The position numbers and the translations under genes are program-made. Shown in pieces: positions 25,261 through 33,516 of a stretch of DNA of 64,000 bases; position 1 is the first letter of the stretch, and every line of letters begins with the position of its first letter. The stretch is from Lysobacter sp. ISL-50. Its GTDB lineage: Bacteria > Pseudomonadota > Gammaproteobacteria > Xanthomonadales > Xanthomonadaceae. The stretch lies in NCBI RefSeq assembly GCF_018612875.1, contig NZ_JAGGRI010000005.1, positions 1 to 64,000 of the forward strand. Direction: 5' to 3'. The notes under the pieces are model-generated. The model made no database searches. It was not told the DNA's origin and saw only the letters and a list, made by a program, of their open reading frames with translations.

Positions 25261-25815
25261 ATGGCTCTGGATTATCGCCGCGTTGCACGAACGCATCCTT
25301 CATTTAGCCTCGCGCTGGCATTGATTGTCAGCGCCCTGGCGTCATGCAGTACGACCGGAGCAAGCGTGTCCGGGCAGCAAGCATCTGCGAGCGCGAAGGA
25401 CGCGATAACCATCGAGCATTTGTTGCGGTGGTCGCTCGATGGCGAAGCAGGCAAGAACAGGATCAAAGCCGCATTGGGCAGTGTTCTGGATTTAGAGCCG
25501 CTTCCGGGACAGGATCTTTCCGGACAAGGGCCAGCCAGACTGGAAGACGGCTACGTCCTGAGCTTCGGCTCGATAGGACAGTTGACCGGTCAGATCGATA
25601 TCGGCGTTGCGCCGGCGCCCTGCCTATCCCCGGAACTCGCCTCCAAATTGCTCGGCGCGCAAGGCAAGCCGACCGTCGATGCGCATGGCGAAGATCGAGG
25701 AAAAACATACACAACGCAGCGCTCCGGCAATTGGATCAACTTCACCACCACGCCGCCGACTTACCGTTGCGTCGACTCGATCCACATCCACCCGATACGC
25801 GCTTCACGTCCGTGA
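25261..25815 (+). CDS. Small exported lipoprotein of unknown function
   Basis: 184 residues from ATG 25261, chosen for the AGGGGA ribosome site 4 bases upstream and for the signal peptide with lipobox ALASCS. An alternative frame beginning at 24958 overlaps the previous gene and is rejected. The mature part has single cysteines in APCLSPEL and YRCVDSI that could pair. I do not recognise a domain. Its codon usage is less GC-biased (for example ATTTAGAG, AAAACATAC) than that of its neighbours, suggesting more recent acquisition. Confidence 0.75.
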   Translation: MALDYRRVARTHPSFSLALALIVSALASCSTTGASVSGQQASASAKDAITIEHLLRWSLDGEAGKNRIKAALGSVLDLEPLPGQDLSGQGPARLEDGYVLSFGSIGQLTGQIDIGVAPAPCLSPELASKLLGAQGKPTVDAHGEDRGKTYTTQRSGNWINFTTTPPTYRCVDSIHIHPIRASRP

Positions 25816-25833
25816 GCAGCCGCGCTCGAGCGT

Positions 25834-25979
25834 TCAGGACTTCCTGATCACCCGCGTCTCGGACAGACGATCGTGCCAGGCGATGCGATCTTCGCCGGAG
25901 AAGAAGATCGAGAACGGTTCGAACGGGATGCAGCGGCCCAGGGTGCGCACGATGACGCCGCCCCAACCGGGCGGCTGGC
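25834..25979 (-). pseudogene. 3' fragment of a second RDD-family gene
   Basis: Read on the minus strand in a different frame from the intact gene, this stretch encodes GWGGVIVRTLGRCIPFEPFS, then IFFSGEDRIAWHDRLSETRV and a stop. It aligns over about 45 residues with the end of the intact RDD protein (SWGQVFGRTAARLIPFEQFT, AWHDRLPKTLVV). It begins only a few bases after the stop of the intact gene. It has no start codon or membrane segments of its own, so it is the remnant of a tandem duplicate that lost its 5' part. Confidence 0.85.
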
Positions 25980-25982
25980 GCT

Positions 25983-26456
25983 TCAGCGCGCCCGCACCAC
26001 CAGGGTCTTCGGCAGGCGATCGTGCCAGGCGGCGACGCGCTGGGTTCCGGAGAACAGGATGGTGAACTGTTCGAACGGGATCAGCCGCGCGGCGGTGCGG
26101 CCGAATACCTGGCCCCAACTCGGCGGCCGGCCTTGTTCGTCCACCACCCGGGTATTGGTGACCAGCTTGCCCAGGGTGACGCCGAACATGCCTTCCATCG
26201 GCACGTAATAGATCAGCAGCGCGATCGGCGTCATGACCCAGTCGCGGAACAGGTTCGGCTCGCGCAGCGAGTTCACCACGGCTGGATCGTAGGCGGTGTA
26301 CAGCGTCAGCGCGCAGACGATCAGCGCGACGCAGGCCAGCGAGTCGATCAGGTAATTGATCAGGCGCTGGCCGCGCGTGGCGGTGACCAGTTGCGCGATG
26401 CGTTCGGCGCGCACCTGGGTCTGCGGTGCGTCGTAGGGGTTGTGCGGGTCGTTCAT
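25983..26456 (-). CDS. RDD-family membrane protein
   Basis: 157 residues. After a soluble N-terminus (NDPHNPYDAPQTQ, typical of short RDD proteins) comes RGQRLINYLIDSLACVALIV, whose Arg and Asp fit the RDD signature. A second membrane segment (IALLIYYVPMEGMFGVTLGK) and the domain ending IPFEQFTILFSG and AWHDRLPKTLVV follow. RDD proteins are small membrane proteins, some linked to ion transport, mostly of unknown role. A truncated second copy follows directly downstream. Confidence 0.88.
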   Translation of the reverse strand: MNDPHNPYDAPQTQVRAERIAQLVTATRGQRLINYLIDSLACVALIVCALTLYTAYDPAVVNSLREPNLFRDWVMTPIALLIYYVPMEGMFGVTLGKLVTNTRVVDEQGRPPSWGQVFGRTAARLIPFEQFTILFSGTQRVAAWHDRLPKTLVVRAR

Positions 26457-26610
26457 TTCGTCGCTCGGTGAACAATCGCCGCGCGCCGTGGATCGGCGGC
26501 GGCGCGGTCGGTCAAAGGTAAGCCGGATCGGCGCTCACAGGTTGCGGGTCTGGCCGCGGCCGACATCGACGATGCCGCTGACCAAGGCCACGCGCGTCGC
26601 GCTCATCGGC

Positions 26611-27237
26611 TCAGCCCTTGACCGCGGGGTTGAGCGAATACGTGCCGTAGATCGAGGCCTCGCCCAGCACGTGGCCCTGCATCGCGTTCAACACGTCGGC
26701 GGCGGTGAAGCGCGCGTCGAGTTCCAGCCGCTCCACGTCCAGGGCGAACACGCGGAAAAAATAACGATGCAGGCGCAGATCGTTCGGCGGCGGGAACGCG
26801 CCGTCGTAGCCGTACCAGTCGCCGGCCATGTCCGGATCGCTCGCGAACCAGCCGGTGTAGTCGTTGAGGCCCTGGCGCGAGCCGCGCGGGCCGGACGGAT
26901 CGCGCTTGCCGTGCGCGGTCACGCCGTCGCTGCAGCTGCCGGCGGCGATCTCGCCCACGTCGGCGGCGATGTCGGCGACCACCCAGTGGATGAAATCGGT
27001 GCGCACCTGATGCTCGGGAATCTGCACGTCGCTGCGGCCGACCATCTCGGCCACGGTCGGCACGTCCGGGTCGATGCACACCAACGCGAACGAACGCGTT
27101 CCCTGCGGCGCGTCGTCCCAGGCCAGATGCGGATTGCGGTTCGGCGCGAAGCCATAGCCGTCGCCGCTGGCCTGGCCGGCGGCGAATTCGGCCGGCAGGC
27201 GTTGACGGTGCTGGAAGCTGTTGCTGTGAATGCGCAT
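26611..27237 (-). CDS. YbhB/YbcL-type phosphatidylethanolamine-binding (PEBP) protein
   Basis: 208 residues from ATG 27237, with AGGAG 6 bases upstream. PEBP marks are NPHLAWDDAPQGTRSFALVC followed by DPDVP, then FIHWVVADI and the C-terminal HRYFFRVFALD and ATFTAADV-like ARFTAADVLNAMQGHVLG. There is no signal peptide. The family binds small ligands or phospholipid headgroups; bacterial members have no firm function. The insert GDWYGYDGAFPPPNDLRLHR is the ligand-pocket loop. The region upstream holds the hairpin at 27301-27342. Confidence 0.88.
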   Translation of the reverse strand: MRIHSNSFQHRQRLPAEFAAGQASGDGYGFAPNRNPHLAWDDAPQGTRSFALVCIDPDVPTVAEMVGRSDVQIPEHQVRTDFIHWVVADIAADVGEIAAGSCSDGVTAHGKRDPSGPRGSRQGLNDYTGWFASDPDMAGDWYGYDGAFPPPNDLRLHRYFFRVFALDVERLELDARFTAADVLNAMQGHVLGEASIYGTYSLNPAVKG

Positions 27238-27300
27238 GAAGGGCTCCTGGGCGCGGCTGATTCGCGGTGCGGGCATCGCACCAAGACGGTGAGGGTGCAC

Positions 27301-27342
27301 GATAACGCGCGTTATCGATCCGCGACGGATCGATAACGCGCG
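27301..27342. repeat. Strong hairpin with GATAACGCGC repeats
   Basis: Positions 27306-27322 and 27326-27342 are perfect 17-base complementary arms with a 3-base loop. The first 16 bases (GATAACGCGCGTTATC, 27301-27316) are also a palindrome on their own. It lies between the TPR gene stop (27414) and the PEBP start (27237), both on the minus strand. It may terminate the TPR transcript or serve as an operator for the PEBP gene. Confidence 0.75.
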
Positions 27343-27413
27343 GGGAAGTATTCCGCAGCCGGCCGCCGCGAACCGGGTGGTCGATCGCAGCGGCCGTTGC
27401 TACCGGCGCGCGC

Positions 27414-29486
27414 TCAGGCCTGCGGATAGCCCAAGCGCTTGGCCACCGGCGCGAGCAGGGCGAACGCTTCGCCCAGCGCGCCCTGATACGCGCGCCAGCG
27501 GCCGTTGCCGAGGCGCTCGTTCATCACGATGCCGCCGGGCAGCGATACCTGCACGCGCAGGGTGTCGGCGATGATCTGCGCGATCGCGCCGGAGTCTTCG
27601 CCGGTTTCGTCCAGACGCACCAGGTTGTGCGGGAACAGATTGCCTTCGTGCAGATCGGCGATCTGGTCCAGGCACTGCGCCAGCCAGCGCGCGCCGTCTT
27701 CGGGCGTGGGCAGCGCATACGGCGTCGGACTGCCGCAGGCCAGCCAGTCCAGCAGCATGTCGCGCGGATCGCGGATCGGAATCAGCAGGAACGCTTCCGA
27801 CAAGTACGGACGCAGCGCGCGCAGCAGCGCGTTGTCCCACCACAGCAGCCAGTCGAACACCGGGCCGTCGGCGGCGCCGCGCGCGGGCAAGGCGGCGCGG
27901 TACATCTTGATCAGGAACGCCGGATCGAGCGAACCGGCGAGCAGTTCCTCGACCGTGCCGTAGCGCTGCATCGGATCGGTCGGCGGCTGCGGGCCGTAGC
28001 GATCGACCAGCAGCGGCGCGCCGACCGCGCCGAGCACCTGGGCGATGCGCTCCACCCGCGAACCCGGCGCGCCCCACAGCAGCAGGATGCCGCGGGTGCC
28101 TTCGGCGATGGTGGCCATCGCCGGCCAGTCGCTGCCGCTGCGCGCGCTGATGGGGTTGAACGGCAGGCGTTGATCGACGACTTCGGCGTGAAGCTCGGCC
28201 CAGGTCGCCGCGGCCGCTTCGGGCTGCGCGGCCAGATCCAGGGTGCGGCCGAGCAACTGCCGCAGCTCGCGCTTGGCGGCCGGATCGACGGCCTGTCCGA
28301 TCAGGCGTTCTATGCGCTCGGCGGCGGCGTCGGGATCGCGTTCGGTCAGGCCCTGGACGATGCGCATCTCGGCGGCGACATCGCCCGGGCTGAGTTCGAC
28401 GATGCGTTCGGCGATGGCTTCGGCCTGGCTGTGTTCGCCGAGTTGATCGTGCACCGCCGCGCGCGCTTCCAGCGCGGCGAGGTTTTCCGGCATGGCCTGC
28501 TGCCAGCGGTCGAGGACCGCCAGCGCCGACGGCTCGCCGAACGGTTCCAGCACCAGCCGCGCGCGCCACAGGTCCTGCTGCTGCGGATGCGCGGCGAGCG
28601 CGGTTTCCAGCGACTGGCGCGCGTCGTCGATGGCGCCGAGGCGGCGCCAGGCTTCCATGATCGCGTTGAGCGTGCGCGGATCGTAAGGCTGATCGTCGAA
28701 GGCCTCGCGCAGCAGCGACAGGGCGCGGTCGTTGCGGCCGGCGTCGAGTTCCAGCTCGCCGGCCCAGCGGCGCACGCCGAAGCCGGCGTCTTCGCGCTGC
28801 GCCACCGGCGCGATGCGATCGGCGGCTTCGGCATAGCGCGATTGCAGGCGCAGCAGATCGGCGATCAGCAGTTGCAGCGTGGGCTGGTCCGGGCTGCGTT
28901 CGGCCAGCGCGGTGAAGGCTTGTTCGGCGAAGGCCAGATGGCCCTTGGCCAGATAGGCGAAGCCCAGGCCGTGCAGCACCTGCGGATCGTCCGGCGCCTG
29001 CGAGGCGGCGTGGCTGAGGATCGCCAGGGCGCGGTCGGCGTCGCCGCGGCGCAGCGCCAGCACGCCTTCGATCGCGGCGACCTGCGGGTGATTCGGGGCG
29101 ATGCGCGCGGCGGTGCGGCCCAGGCGCTCGGCGTCTTCGAGGTCGCCGCGCACGATGGCGAGCTGCGCTTTGACGACGTAGGCCGGGAACTGGTTCGGGT
29201 CGAGCCCGATCGCGCGCGCGAGCGAGGCCTGGGCCTCGTCGAGGTGGCGGCCGTCGAGCAGCGCGCCGGCGCGTTCCAGATGCAGTTGCGCATCCTCGGG
29301 CGTGAGGCCGATGGCGCGATCCAAGGCCGCCACGGCGCTGTCGCGATCGCCGTTCAGACGCAGGGCGGCTGCGTGCAGGCGATGCAGGCCGGCGTCTTGC
29401 GGGTCGGTGCTCAGCGCTTGTTCGGCGGCGGCCAGCGCTTCGGCGGGGGTGCCGCGGCGCAGCGCGTCGAGAATGGGTTCGTACAT
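27414..29486 (-). CDS. Tetratricopeptide-repeat protein with a sulfotransferase-like C-terminal domain
   Basis: 690 residues, no signal peptide. Residues 1 to about 430 are TPR units (for example DAQLHLERAGALLDGRHLDE, PQVLHGLGFAYLAKGHLAFA). The C-terminal 240 residues resemble the TPR-linked sulfotransferase_3 family, with FLLIPIRDPRDMLLDWLACG (the RDPRD motif of the PAPS 3'-phosphate site) and the later LPHNLVRLDE-like FPHNLVRLDE. The 5'-phosphosulfate loop, normally RSGTT-like, is replaced by LLWGAPGSRVERIAQVLGA. The enzyme may therefore be degenerate or act differently. It is transcribed alone. Confidence 0.75.
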   Translation of the reverse strand: MYEPILDALRRGTPAEALAAAEQALSTDPQDAGLHRLHAAALRLNGDRDSAVAALDRAIGLTPEDAQLHLERAGALLDGRHLDEAQASLARAIGLDPNQFPAYVVKAQLAIVRGDLEDAERLGRTAARIAPNHPQVAAIEGVLALRRGDADRALAILSHAASQAPDDPQVLHGLGFAYLAKGHLAFAEQAFTALAERSPDQPTLQLLIADLLRLQSRYAEAADRIAPVAQREDAGFGVRRWAGELELDAGRNDRALSLLREAFDDQPYDPRTLNAIMEAWRRLGAIDDARQSLETALAAHPQQQDLWRARLVLEPFGEPSALAVLDRWQQAMPENLAALEARAAVHDQLGEHSQAEAIAERIVELSPGDVAAEMRIVQGLTERDPDAAAERIERLIGQAVDPAAKRELRQLLGRTLDLAAQPEAAAATWAELHAEVVDQRLPFNPISARSGSDWPAMATIAEGTRGILLLWGAPGSRVERIAQVLGAVGAPLLVDRYGPQPPTDPMQRYGTVEELLAGSLDPAFLIKMYRAALPARGAADGPVFDWLLWWDNALLRALRPYLSEAFLLIPIRDPRDMLLDWLACGSPTPYALPTPEDGARWLAQCLDQIADLHEGNLFPHNLVRLDETGEDSGAIAQIIADTLRVQVSLPGGIVMNERLGNGRWRAYQGALGEAFALLAPVAKRLGYPQA

Positions 29487-29612
29487 TCGTGTGCTTCGGA
29501 CGGGATAAGAGGAGGGGGATTGTAGGGGCGCGCGCGGTTTCGCGCTTTTTATGCGCTGGCCGCTGGCCGCGATCGATCCCTGCCCCCCTCGCTCCGTCCC
29601 GCCCGGCCGGGC

Positions 29613-30647
29613 TCAGGCCTGCGCCACGCGCACCACCAGCTTGCCGAAGTTATGCCCCTGCAGCAGGCCGATGAACGCGGCCGGCGCGTTCTCCAGGCCG
29701 TCGACGCGGTCCTCGCGCAGCTTGACCCGGCCGGCGGCGACCCATTCGCCCATCTCGCGGCGGAACGCCTCGAAGCGCTCGGCGTAGTGGTCCAGGATGA
29801 TGAAGCCCTGCAGGCGGATGCGTTTTTGCAGCAGCGTGGTCATCAGATGCGGCAGCGGGTTGGGCACCGGCGGCTGCGCTTCGTCGTTGTAATGCGCGAT
29901 CACCCCGCACACCGGCACGCGCGCATGGTGGTTGAGCCGCGGCAGCACCGCCTCGAACACCGCGCCGCCGACGTTCTCGAAGTACACGTCGATGCCGTCC
30001 GGGCAGGCCTGGGCCAGGCGTTGCGCCAGCCGCGGATCGTGGCGGTCGATGCAGTCGTCGAAGCCGAGTTCCTCCACCGCGTAGCGGCACTTGTCCGCGC
30101 CGCCGGCGATGCCGACCACGCGCGCGCCCTTGAGCTTGGCGATCTGCCCGACCACCGCGCCGACCGCGCCGGTCGCCGCCGCCACGACCACGGTTTCGCC
30201 CGGCTTGGGCTGGCCGATGTCGAGCAGGCCGACGTAGGCGGTGAAGGCGGGCATGCCCAGGCCGCCCAGCGCCAGGGACGGTTGCGCCATGTCGCCGAGC
30301 GCGGTCAGGTCGGTGCCGTCCGACAGCGCGTAGTCCTGCCAGCCGGCGTTGCCCAGGACCAGATCGCCGGCCTTGAACTGCGGATGATCGGAGCTGACCA
30401 CCCGGCTGACCGTGCCGCCCACCACCGGCGCGCCCAGCGCGATCGGCGGCGCGTAGCTGGTGCCGGCTTCGTCCATGAGATTGCGCATGTACGGGTCCAG
30501 CGACAGATACAGCGTGCGCAGCAGCAGCTGGCCCGGGCCGGGCGTCGGCGCGGCGGTTTCTTCCAGACGCAGGTCCTGCGCGGTCGGCACGCCGGTCGGG
30601 CGGGCGGCGAGGACGATGCGGCGATTCACGGGTTGGGGCTGCGACAT
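29613..30647 (-). CDS. NADP-dependent medium-chain oxidoreductase (CurA/YncB-like)
   Basis: 344 residues from ATG 30647, with AGGAG upstream. It has the zinc-free MDR layout: N-terminal GroES-like half (LSLDPYMRNLMDE) and a Rossmann half with the nucleotide loop AAATGAVGAVVGQIAKLKGARVVG (split), YFENVGG and QGFIILDHY. These features identify the prostaglandin reductase/leukotriene dehydrogenase group, which reduces activated enones. An operator-like palindrome lies 54-68 bases upstream and matches one before the neighbouring tetR gene, so the regulator probably controls this gene as an electrophile or aldehyde detoxification unit. Confidence 0.92.
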   Translation of the reverse strand: MSQPQPVNRRIVLAARPTGVPTAQDLRLEETAAPTPGPGQLLLRTLYLSLDPYMRNLMDEAGTSYAPPIALGAPVVGGTVSRVVSSDHPQFKAGDLVLGNAGWQDYALSDGTDLTALGDMAQPSLALGGLGMPAFTAYVGLLDIGQPKPGETVVVAAATGAVGAVVGQIAKLKGARVVGIAGGADKCRYAVEELGFDDCIDRHDPRLAQRLAQACPDGIDVYFENVGGAVFEAVLPRLNHHARVPVCGVIAHYNDEAQPPVPNPLPHLMTTLLQKRIRLQGFIILDHYAERFEAFRREMGEWVAAGRVKLREDRVDGLENAPAAFIGLLQGHNFGKLVVRVAQA

Positions 30648-30700
30648 GGGGGCTCCTATCGGGTGCGTGGGGTGGGTTCGGACGACTTGGGCGACGCAAA

Positions 30701-30715
30701 TAGACCGGTCGCCTA
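30701..30715. promoter_or_regulatory. TetR-type operator before the oxidoreductase gene
   Basis: TAGACCGGTCGCCTA matches the palindrome before tetR (31382-31396) at 14 of 15 positions. It lies 54 bases upstream of the oxidoreductase start. Confidence 0.75.
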
Positions 30716-30761
30716 GTAATTGGGTGCAAAAAATCGCGGCCGGCATTCACGCCGTCCCGCT

Positions 30762-31361
30762 TCAAACGTTTTGGGTCAGGCCGAGCAGTTGCCGGGTGCC
30801 GGCCATGGCCGTGTCCAGCGGCGCGCGGTCGCGGGCGATCTTGGCCAGCAGGCTGGCGCCGAGCCAGTTCTGGTAGAGCGTCACCGCCGCGGCGCGGCTG
30901 TCGGCCGGCGCCGACAGGGAACCGTCGGCGCGGCCGGCATCGATGCAGCGCGCCAGGCGCTCGGTGATGCAACGGGTGCCGCGTTCCAGCGCCGCGCGCA
31001 TGCTCTCGGACAGGTCGCTGACTTCCGCGCCGAGCTTGACCACCGGACAACGGCTGCTGGCCTCGTCGCCGGTCTGCGAGTCGAGCCAGTCGTGGAAGTA
31101 GCCGCTCAGCCGCTGCGCGGCCGTGCCCGGTTGGCTCAGCAGCAGGTCCATCCGCGCCAGATACCCGGCGAAATAGGTCTCCAGCACCGCCTCGCCGAAG
31201 GCTTCCTTCGAGCCGAAGTAGTGATAGAACGAGCCCTTCGGCACCTGCGCGGCGGTCAGCACCTCGGTCAGGCCGACCGCGGTGAAGCCTTTGCGCAGCA
31301 GCAGCGGCAAGGCCACATCGAGGATGTGCTGGCGGACGTCGCTGGGGGCGGTGGAGGTCAT
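30762..31361 (-). CDS. TetR/AcrR-family repressor
   Basis: 199 residues. The N-terminal HTH is a clear TetR domain (ILDVALPLLLRKGFTAVGLTEVLTAAQVPKGSFYHYFGSKEAF, split across residues 13-55). The ligand domain (CPVVKLGAEVSDLSESMR) resembles NemR/AcuR-like sensors, where a cysteine can react with electrophiles; here the Cys in SSRCPVVK is at the usual place. The oxidoreductase gene follows 114 bases later with its own copy of the operator. The operator before tetR itself lies 20 bases from the start codon, so autoregulation is likely. Confidence 0.92.
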   Translation of the reverse strand: MTSTAPSDVRQHILDVALPLLLRKGFTAVGLTEVLTAAQVPKGSFYHYFGSKEAFGEAVLETYFAGYLARMDLLLSQPGTAAQRLSGYFHDWLDSQTGDEASSRCPVVKLGAEVSDLSESMRAALERGTRCITERLARCIDAGRADGSLSAPADSRAAAVTLYQNWLGASLLAKIARDRAPLDTAMAGTRQLLGLTQNV

Positions 31362-31381
31362 GGCGGCACTCTAGACCCAAT

Positions 31382-31396
31382 TAGACCGGTCGTCTA
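31382..31396. promoter_or_regulatory. TetR-type operator before tetR
   Basis: TAGACCGGTCGTCTA has perfect 5-base arms (TAGAC and GTCTA) around CGGTC. It lies 20-35 bases before the tetR start, where a bound repressor would block transcription. Confidence 0.78.
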
Positions 31397-31434
31397 GAGG
31401 TGCTGCGAATGATCGCCGGGTCAGCGGCGACGGC

Positions 31435-32427
31435 TCAGACCGAAGCCAGCTTCTCCAGGCGGTCGGCGATCCAGCGCTCGGCGAAGCCGTCCAGCTGGGC
31501 GTTCTCCAGGAACCCGCAATGCCCGCCCCAGGACGCGACTTCCAGCCGCGCGTCGGCGGGCAGCTCCAGTTCGCGGAAGCCCGCCACCGGAATCACCGGA
31601 TCGTCGGCGGCCATCAGGATGCTGACCGGCACCTGCAACCGCGCCAGGCGCTGGCCGGCGACCGAATAGCCGTCGAAATAGCGATCCAGGGTGCCGAAGT
31701 CGGTATGGCGCTCGACCATCCACTGGGTCAGCGGACGCATGCTCAGGCCGAGCGTGCGGTCGTCGAAGTTGTGCACGCCCGGAAACAGCTCGCGTTTGCG
31801 CGCCAGCGAGTCGCGCCATTTGCGTTCGAAGTACCACAGGTAAAAACGCAGGCCGTTTTCCATCGACTCCATCGTGCGCGCCGGGTCCAGCACCGGACAC
31901 ACCGAGGCCACGTGCGCCAGCGGCAGCCCGGCCTCGGGCGCGCGCAGCGCCAGGCGCAGGGCGAAGTTGCCGCCGAGCGAATACCCGGCCACCGACAGCG
32001 GCCGCAGCGGAAACATCCGCGCGATCTGCGCGGTGGCCTGCACCACTTCGTCGATGCGGTTGGAGTGGAACAGGCCTTCGTTGAGGTGATGGGTGTCGCC
32101 GTGATCGCGGAAGTTGAGCCGGAACACTTCGAAGCCGCGCGCGAGCAACTGCGCCGCGGTCAGGCGCATGTAGTTGGAATCCACGCTGCCTTCCCAGCCG
32201 TGCAGCAACAGCACCAGCCCGCGCGGCGTGACGCCGTCCACGGCGCTGTGCAGGCCGTGCAGGCGCACGCCGCCGTCGGTCTGGATGATGTGCGCCTGGG
32301 TGCGCGCGCCGATCGCCGCCAGCCGGCGTTCGGCGTTGCGGCGGCGCAGGGGACTGGAACCCAGCGCCGATTGCACGTGGGCGTTGCGCAGCCAGCGCGG
32401 CGGAGCGTAATCGGCTGCAGTCAACAT
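31435..32427 (-). CDS. yheT: YheT-like alpha/beta-hydrolase
   Basis: 330 residues from ATG 32427. The N-terminus PPRWLRNAHVQSALGSSPLRRR is the YheT/ABHD signature. The hydrolase motifs follow: LLLHGWEGSVDSNYM (oxyanion region), nucleophile Ser in VAGYSLGGNFALRLAL, Asp in AADDPVIPV and His in WGGHCGFLE. These proteins are probable carboxylesterases acting on lipid-like substrates. The start lies 4 bases after the stop of the acyltransferase gene, so the two are translationally coupled in a lipid-metabolism pair. Confidence 0.92.
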   Translation of the reverse strand: MLTAADYAPPRWLRNAHVQSALGSSPLRRRNAERRLAAIGARTQAHIIQTDGGVRLHGLHSAVDGVTPRGLVLLLHGWEGSVDSNYMRLTAAQLLARGFEVFRLNFRDHGDTHHLNEGLFHSNRIDEVVQATAQIARMFPLRPLSVAGYSLGGNFALRLALRAPEAGLPLAHVASVCPVLDPARTMESMENGLRFYLWYFERKWRDSLARKRELFPGVHNFDDRTLGLSMRPLTQWMVERHTDFGTLDRYFDGYSVAGQRLARLQVPVSILMAADDPVIPVAGFRELELPADARLEVASWGGHCGFLENAQLDGFAERWIADRLEKLASV

Positions 32428-32431
32428 GGGA

Positions 32432-33247
32432 TCAGCTCGCCATCGCCTCGATGATGCGCAGCCGCGCCAGTTCGGCGATGCGGCGCCGTCCATCGGCTTC
32501 GCCCGGGCCGATCGGTGTCAGGAAATGGATTTCGGCCACGCGCCCGGGTTCGCCGAGCAGGCGCAGGAAGTTGGCGAAAAAGCTTTCCTTGTCCTGGAAC
32601 GCGACCACCGCCTGGGCGTCGCCGCGCTCGCCGTAGCGCAGCGCCACCGGCTGCACCGGCACGCCGGCTTCGACCGCGGCCAGGAAGATGCGCGCGTGGA
32701 ACGGGCCGATCTCGCGGCCGCCGCGGGTGCCGCCTTCGGGAAACACGCCGACCGCACGGCCCGCGCGCAGGCGCGAGAGCATTTCGTGCAGCACGCCGCC
32801 GAGCGACTCGGTGTTGCCGCGGTGATGGAAGATGGTCTGGCCGCGCGCGGCGAGCCAGCCCACCACCGGCCAGCCGGCGATTTCGCGCTTGGCGACGAAG
32901 CCCATCATGCGTTGGCTGTGCAGGATCTCGATATCGACCCAGCTGACGTGATTGGCGACGAACAAGGTCGCCCCGGCCAGCGGCGTGCCGATCCGGCGCA
33001 GGCTGAAACCGAAGATGCGCATCAGGCCGCCGGCCCAGGCGCGGATCAGGCGTTCTTCCAGGGTTTCCTCGCCCAGCGGCAGCCGCGAGGTCGGCAAGGT
33101 GATGAGCAACAGCACCAGCGGCAGGTGGATGAGCAGATGCCACACCAGCAGCGGCACACGGATCAGGTAACGCAGCGCGCGCGCGGCCGACGCACCGGGA
33201 GGCGCGACCGCGCCGGCGTGGGGAGGCGGCGCATTCATTGTGTGCAC
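32432..33247 (-). CDS. 1-acyl-sn-glycerol-3-phosphate acyltransferase (PlsC-like)
   Basis: 271 residues with an N-terminal membrane segment (VPLLVWHLLIHLPLVLLLIT). The acyltransferase motifs are present: block I NHVSWVDIEIL (the HX4D catalytic pair), block II RGQTIFHHRGNTES and block III FPEGGTRGG, then block IV VPVQPVAL. It adds the second acyl chain in phosphatidic acid synthesis or remodels lysolipids. Either ATG 33247 or 33238 could start the protein. It overlaps nothing upstream and is coupled to yheT downstream. Confidence 0.92.
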   Translation of the reverse strand: MHTMNAPPPHAGAVAPPGASAARALRYLIRVPLLVWHLLIHLPLVLLLITLPTSRLPLGEETLEERLIRAWAGGLMRIFGFSLRRIGTPLAGATLFVANHVSWVDIEILHSQRMMGFVAKREIAGWPVVGWLAARGQTIFHHRGNTESLGGVLHEMLSRLRAGRAVGVFPEGGTRGGREIGPFHARIFLAAVEAGVPVQPVALRYGERGDAQAVVAFQDKESFFANFLRLLGEPGRVAEIHFLTPIGPGEADGRRRIAELARLRIIEAMAS

Positions 33248-33382
33248 GATACCGAAGCGATGTCGCAGCGGCCAGCGGCGATTGCGGGTGGCGGCGGCGT
33301 TTTAAACGCGGTGGTGAAAATTTGACCGTCCGGGTGGGGCTGAATGGGTGCGCAGAGGGGTTAAAGGCTTAACAGCTTCAAG

Positions 33383-33500
33383 AGCGAATCCCCCCTGCCC
33401 CCCCTTTTTCAAAGGGGGGAACAGCCTCGGCGAAGGTGGGTCCGCAAGGCCTCCGGATTCCCCCCTTTGAAAAAGGGGGGTTAGGGGGGATTTGCTTTTG
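33383..33500. repeat. CCCCCTTTGAAAAAGGGGG palindromic repeat element, copy 2
   Basis: Inverted pair of the G/C-run palindromes with outer GCGAATCCCC and GGGGGATTTGC ends, as in copy 1 at 1788-1922. It fills the gap between plsC and the sugar transporter gene (33248-33516), which otherwise contains no gene. Confidence 0.78.
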
Positions 33501-33516
33501 CCTTCCCCCAGCAACC

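Noticed and set aside
26535-26606. 23-codon frame directly after the PEBP stop (MSATRVALVSGIVDV...)
   Set aside because: It faintly recalls the start of a short-chain dehydrogenase, but it is too short and has no ribosome site that would separate it from chance.
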